Below, piece after piece: positions 63,896-64,000 of a DNA stretch of 64,000 bases. The stretch is from positions 35,651-99,650 of the forward strand of contig NZ_JTHE03000004.1 of assembly GCF_000817775.3 (NCBI RefSeq), written 5' to 3'. The stretch comes from Lyngbya confervoides BDU141951 (GTDB taxonomy: Bacteria; Cyanobacteriota; Cyanobacteriia; Thermosynechococcales; Thermosynechococcaceae). Numbering within the stretch: the stretch's first letter is position 1; every line of letters starts with the position of its first letter. The notes beneath the pieces are model-generated. The model had not been told where the DNA came from and searched no databases. It was given only the letters and a program-made list of their open reading frames with translations. Position numbers and translations under genes: made by a program.

Positions 63896-64000
63896 TTAGA
63901 GAGCATTACCGCGAGGCAGAACTTCCTCAGGGAATACAAACTTCTCGTGGGGCTGGTCTTGCACCGCCATCCAGGCGCGCAGACCCTCATTCAACAGCAA
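63896..64000 (-). CDS. psbD: Photosystem II D2 protein PsbD, C-terminal end (cut by window edge)
   Basis: Only the last 34 residues and the TAA stop (63896-63898) are in the window: [25 protein letters not shown], the conserved end of D2. The psbC gene, which overlaps psbD by about 15 bases in the psbDI operon, does not start in this window: 63895-63500 shows only a terminator and a peptidase relic. This is thus a solitary psbDII-type copy. Confidence 0.93.
   Translation of the reverse strand: MLLNEGLRAWMAVQDQPHEKFVFPEEVLPRGNAL

Overview
The window is chromosomal DNA of a cyanobacterium. The evidence is oxygenic photosynthesis genes (the 3' end of psbD, psbO, and a psb34/Ssl1498-type gene), a Tic22-like protein, an efp-accB pair, a SelD fused to a flavoprotein domain, a SigF-type sigma factor, and frequent GCGATCGC (HIP1) octamers. 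GC content looks moderate to high. I cannot name the genus. No plasmid, prophage or CRISPR signature is visible.

Layout. (1) 1-14872 is a type IV pilus region. A pilM-pilN-pilO-pilQ operon runs leftwards off the edge. It is followed by two sets of four prepilin-like genes that face each other: a rightward set (4693-9577) and a leftward set (14872-10265). Each set holds FimT/GspH-, PilV-, PilW- and PilX-like members. (2) 15245-17364 is a Uma2-type gene broken by a complete insertion sequence with 25-base terminal inverted repeats and an 8-base target duplication, and further damaged by an in-frame stop. (3) 17576-28261 holds metabolic and regulatory genes: fumC, a beta-hydroxyacid dehydrogenase, ureidoglycolate lyase, a group 2 sigma factor, flavin and RibD-like reductases, an acyltransferase, a methyltransferase, accB, efp and exbBD. 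(4) 28607-34925 holds a YkvA-like gene, psb34 with a 29-residue membrane peptide, a DUF4912 gene, a phosphotransferase, a glycosyltransferase and a Crp-type regulator. (5) 35019-44132 holds a 1212-residue STAND/WD40 protein, typA, a histidine kinase with a duplicated and degenerate dimerisation domain, a stand-alone structured small transcription unit with a 23-codon ORF, and a dynamin-like GTPase. (6) 44393-64000 holds housekeeping genes (a cysQ/HAL2-type phosphatase, hisF, pgsA, fmt, sigF, psbO, yidD, selD, ald, prmC, a tic22-like gene, a phosphopantetheinyl transferase, a SpoU methyltransferase), three tRNAs, two gene relics (tnpB, a YgjP-like peptidase) and the end of psbD.

How they fit together. 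PilM/N/O/Q form the alignment complex and secretin through which pilus or pseudopilus fibres pass, and the eight prepilin-like proteins could be alternative minor-pilin tips for that machine. SigF is known in Synechocystis to control pilin expression and motility, so its presence about 36 kb away is suggestive only. PSII genes are scattered: psbD here has no psbC after it, so it is the solitary (psbDII-type) copy.

The most interesting unexplained items are the structured RNA/sORF at 42338-42557, the paired minor-pilin clusters, the tandem-DHp kinase, the STAND protein next to a Crp-type regulator, and the small membrane peptide behind psb34. All statements are read from the sequence and from recalled family knowledge. 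No database search was run.
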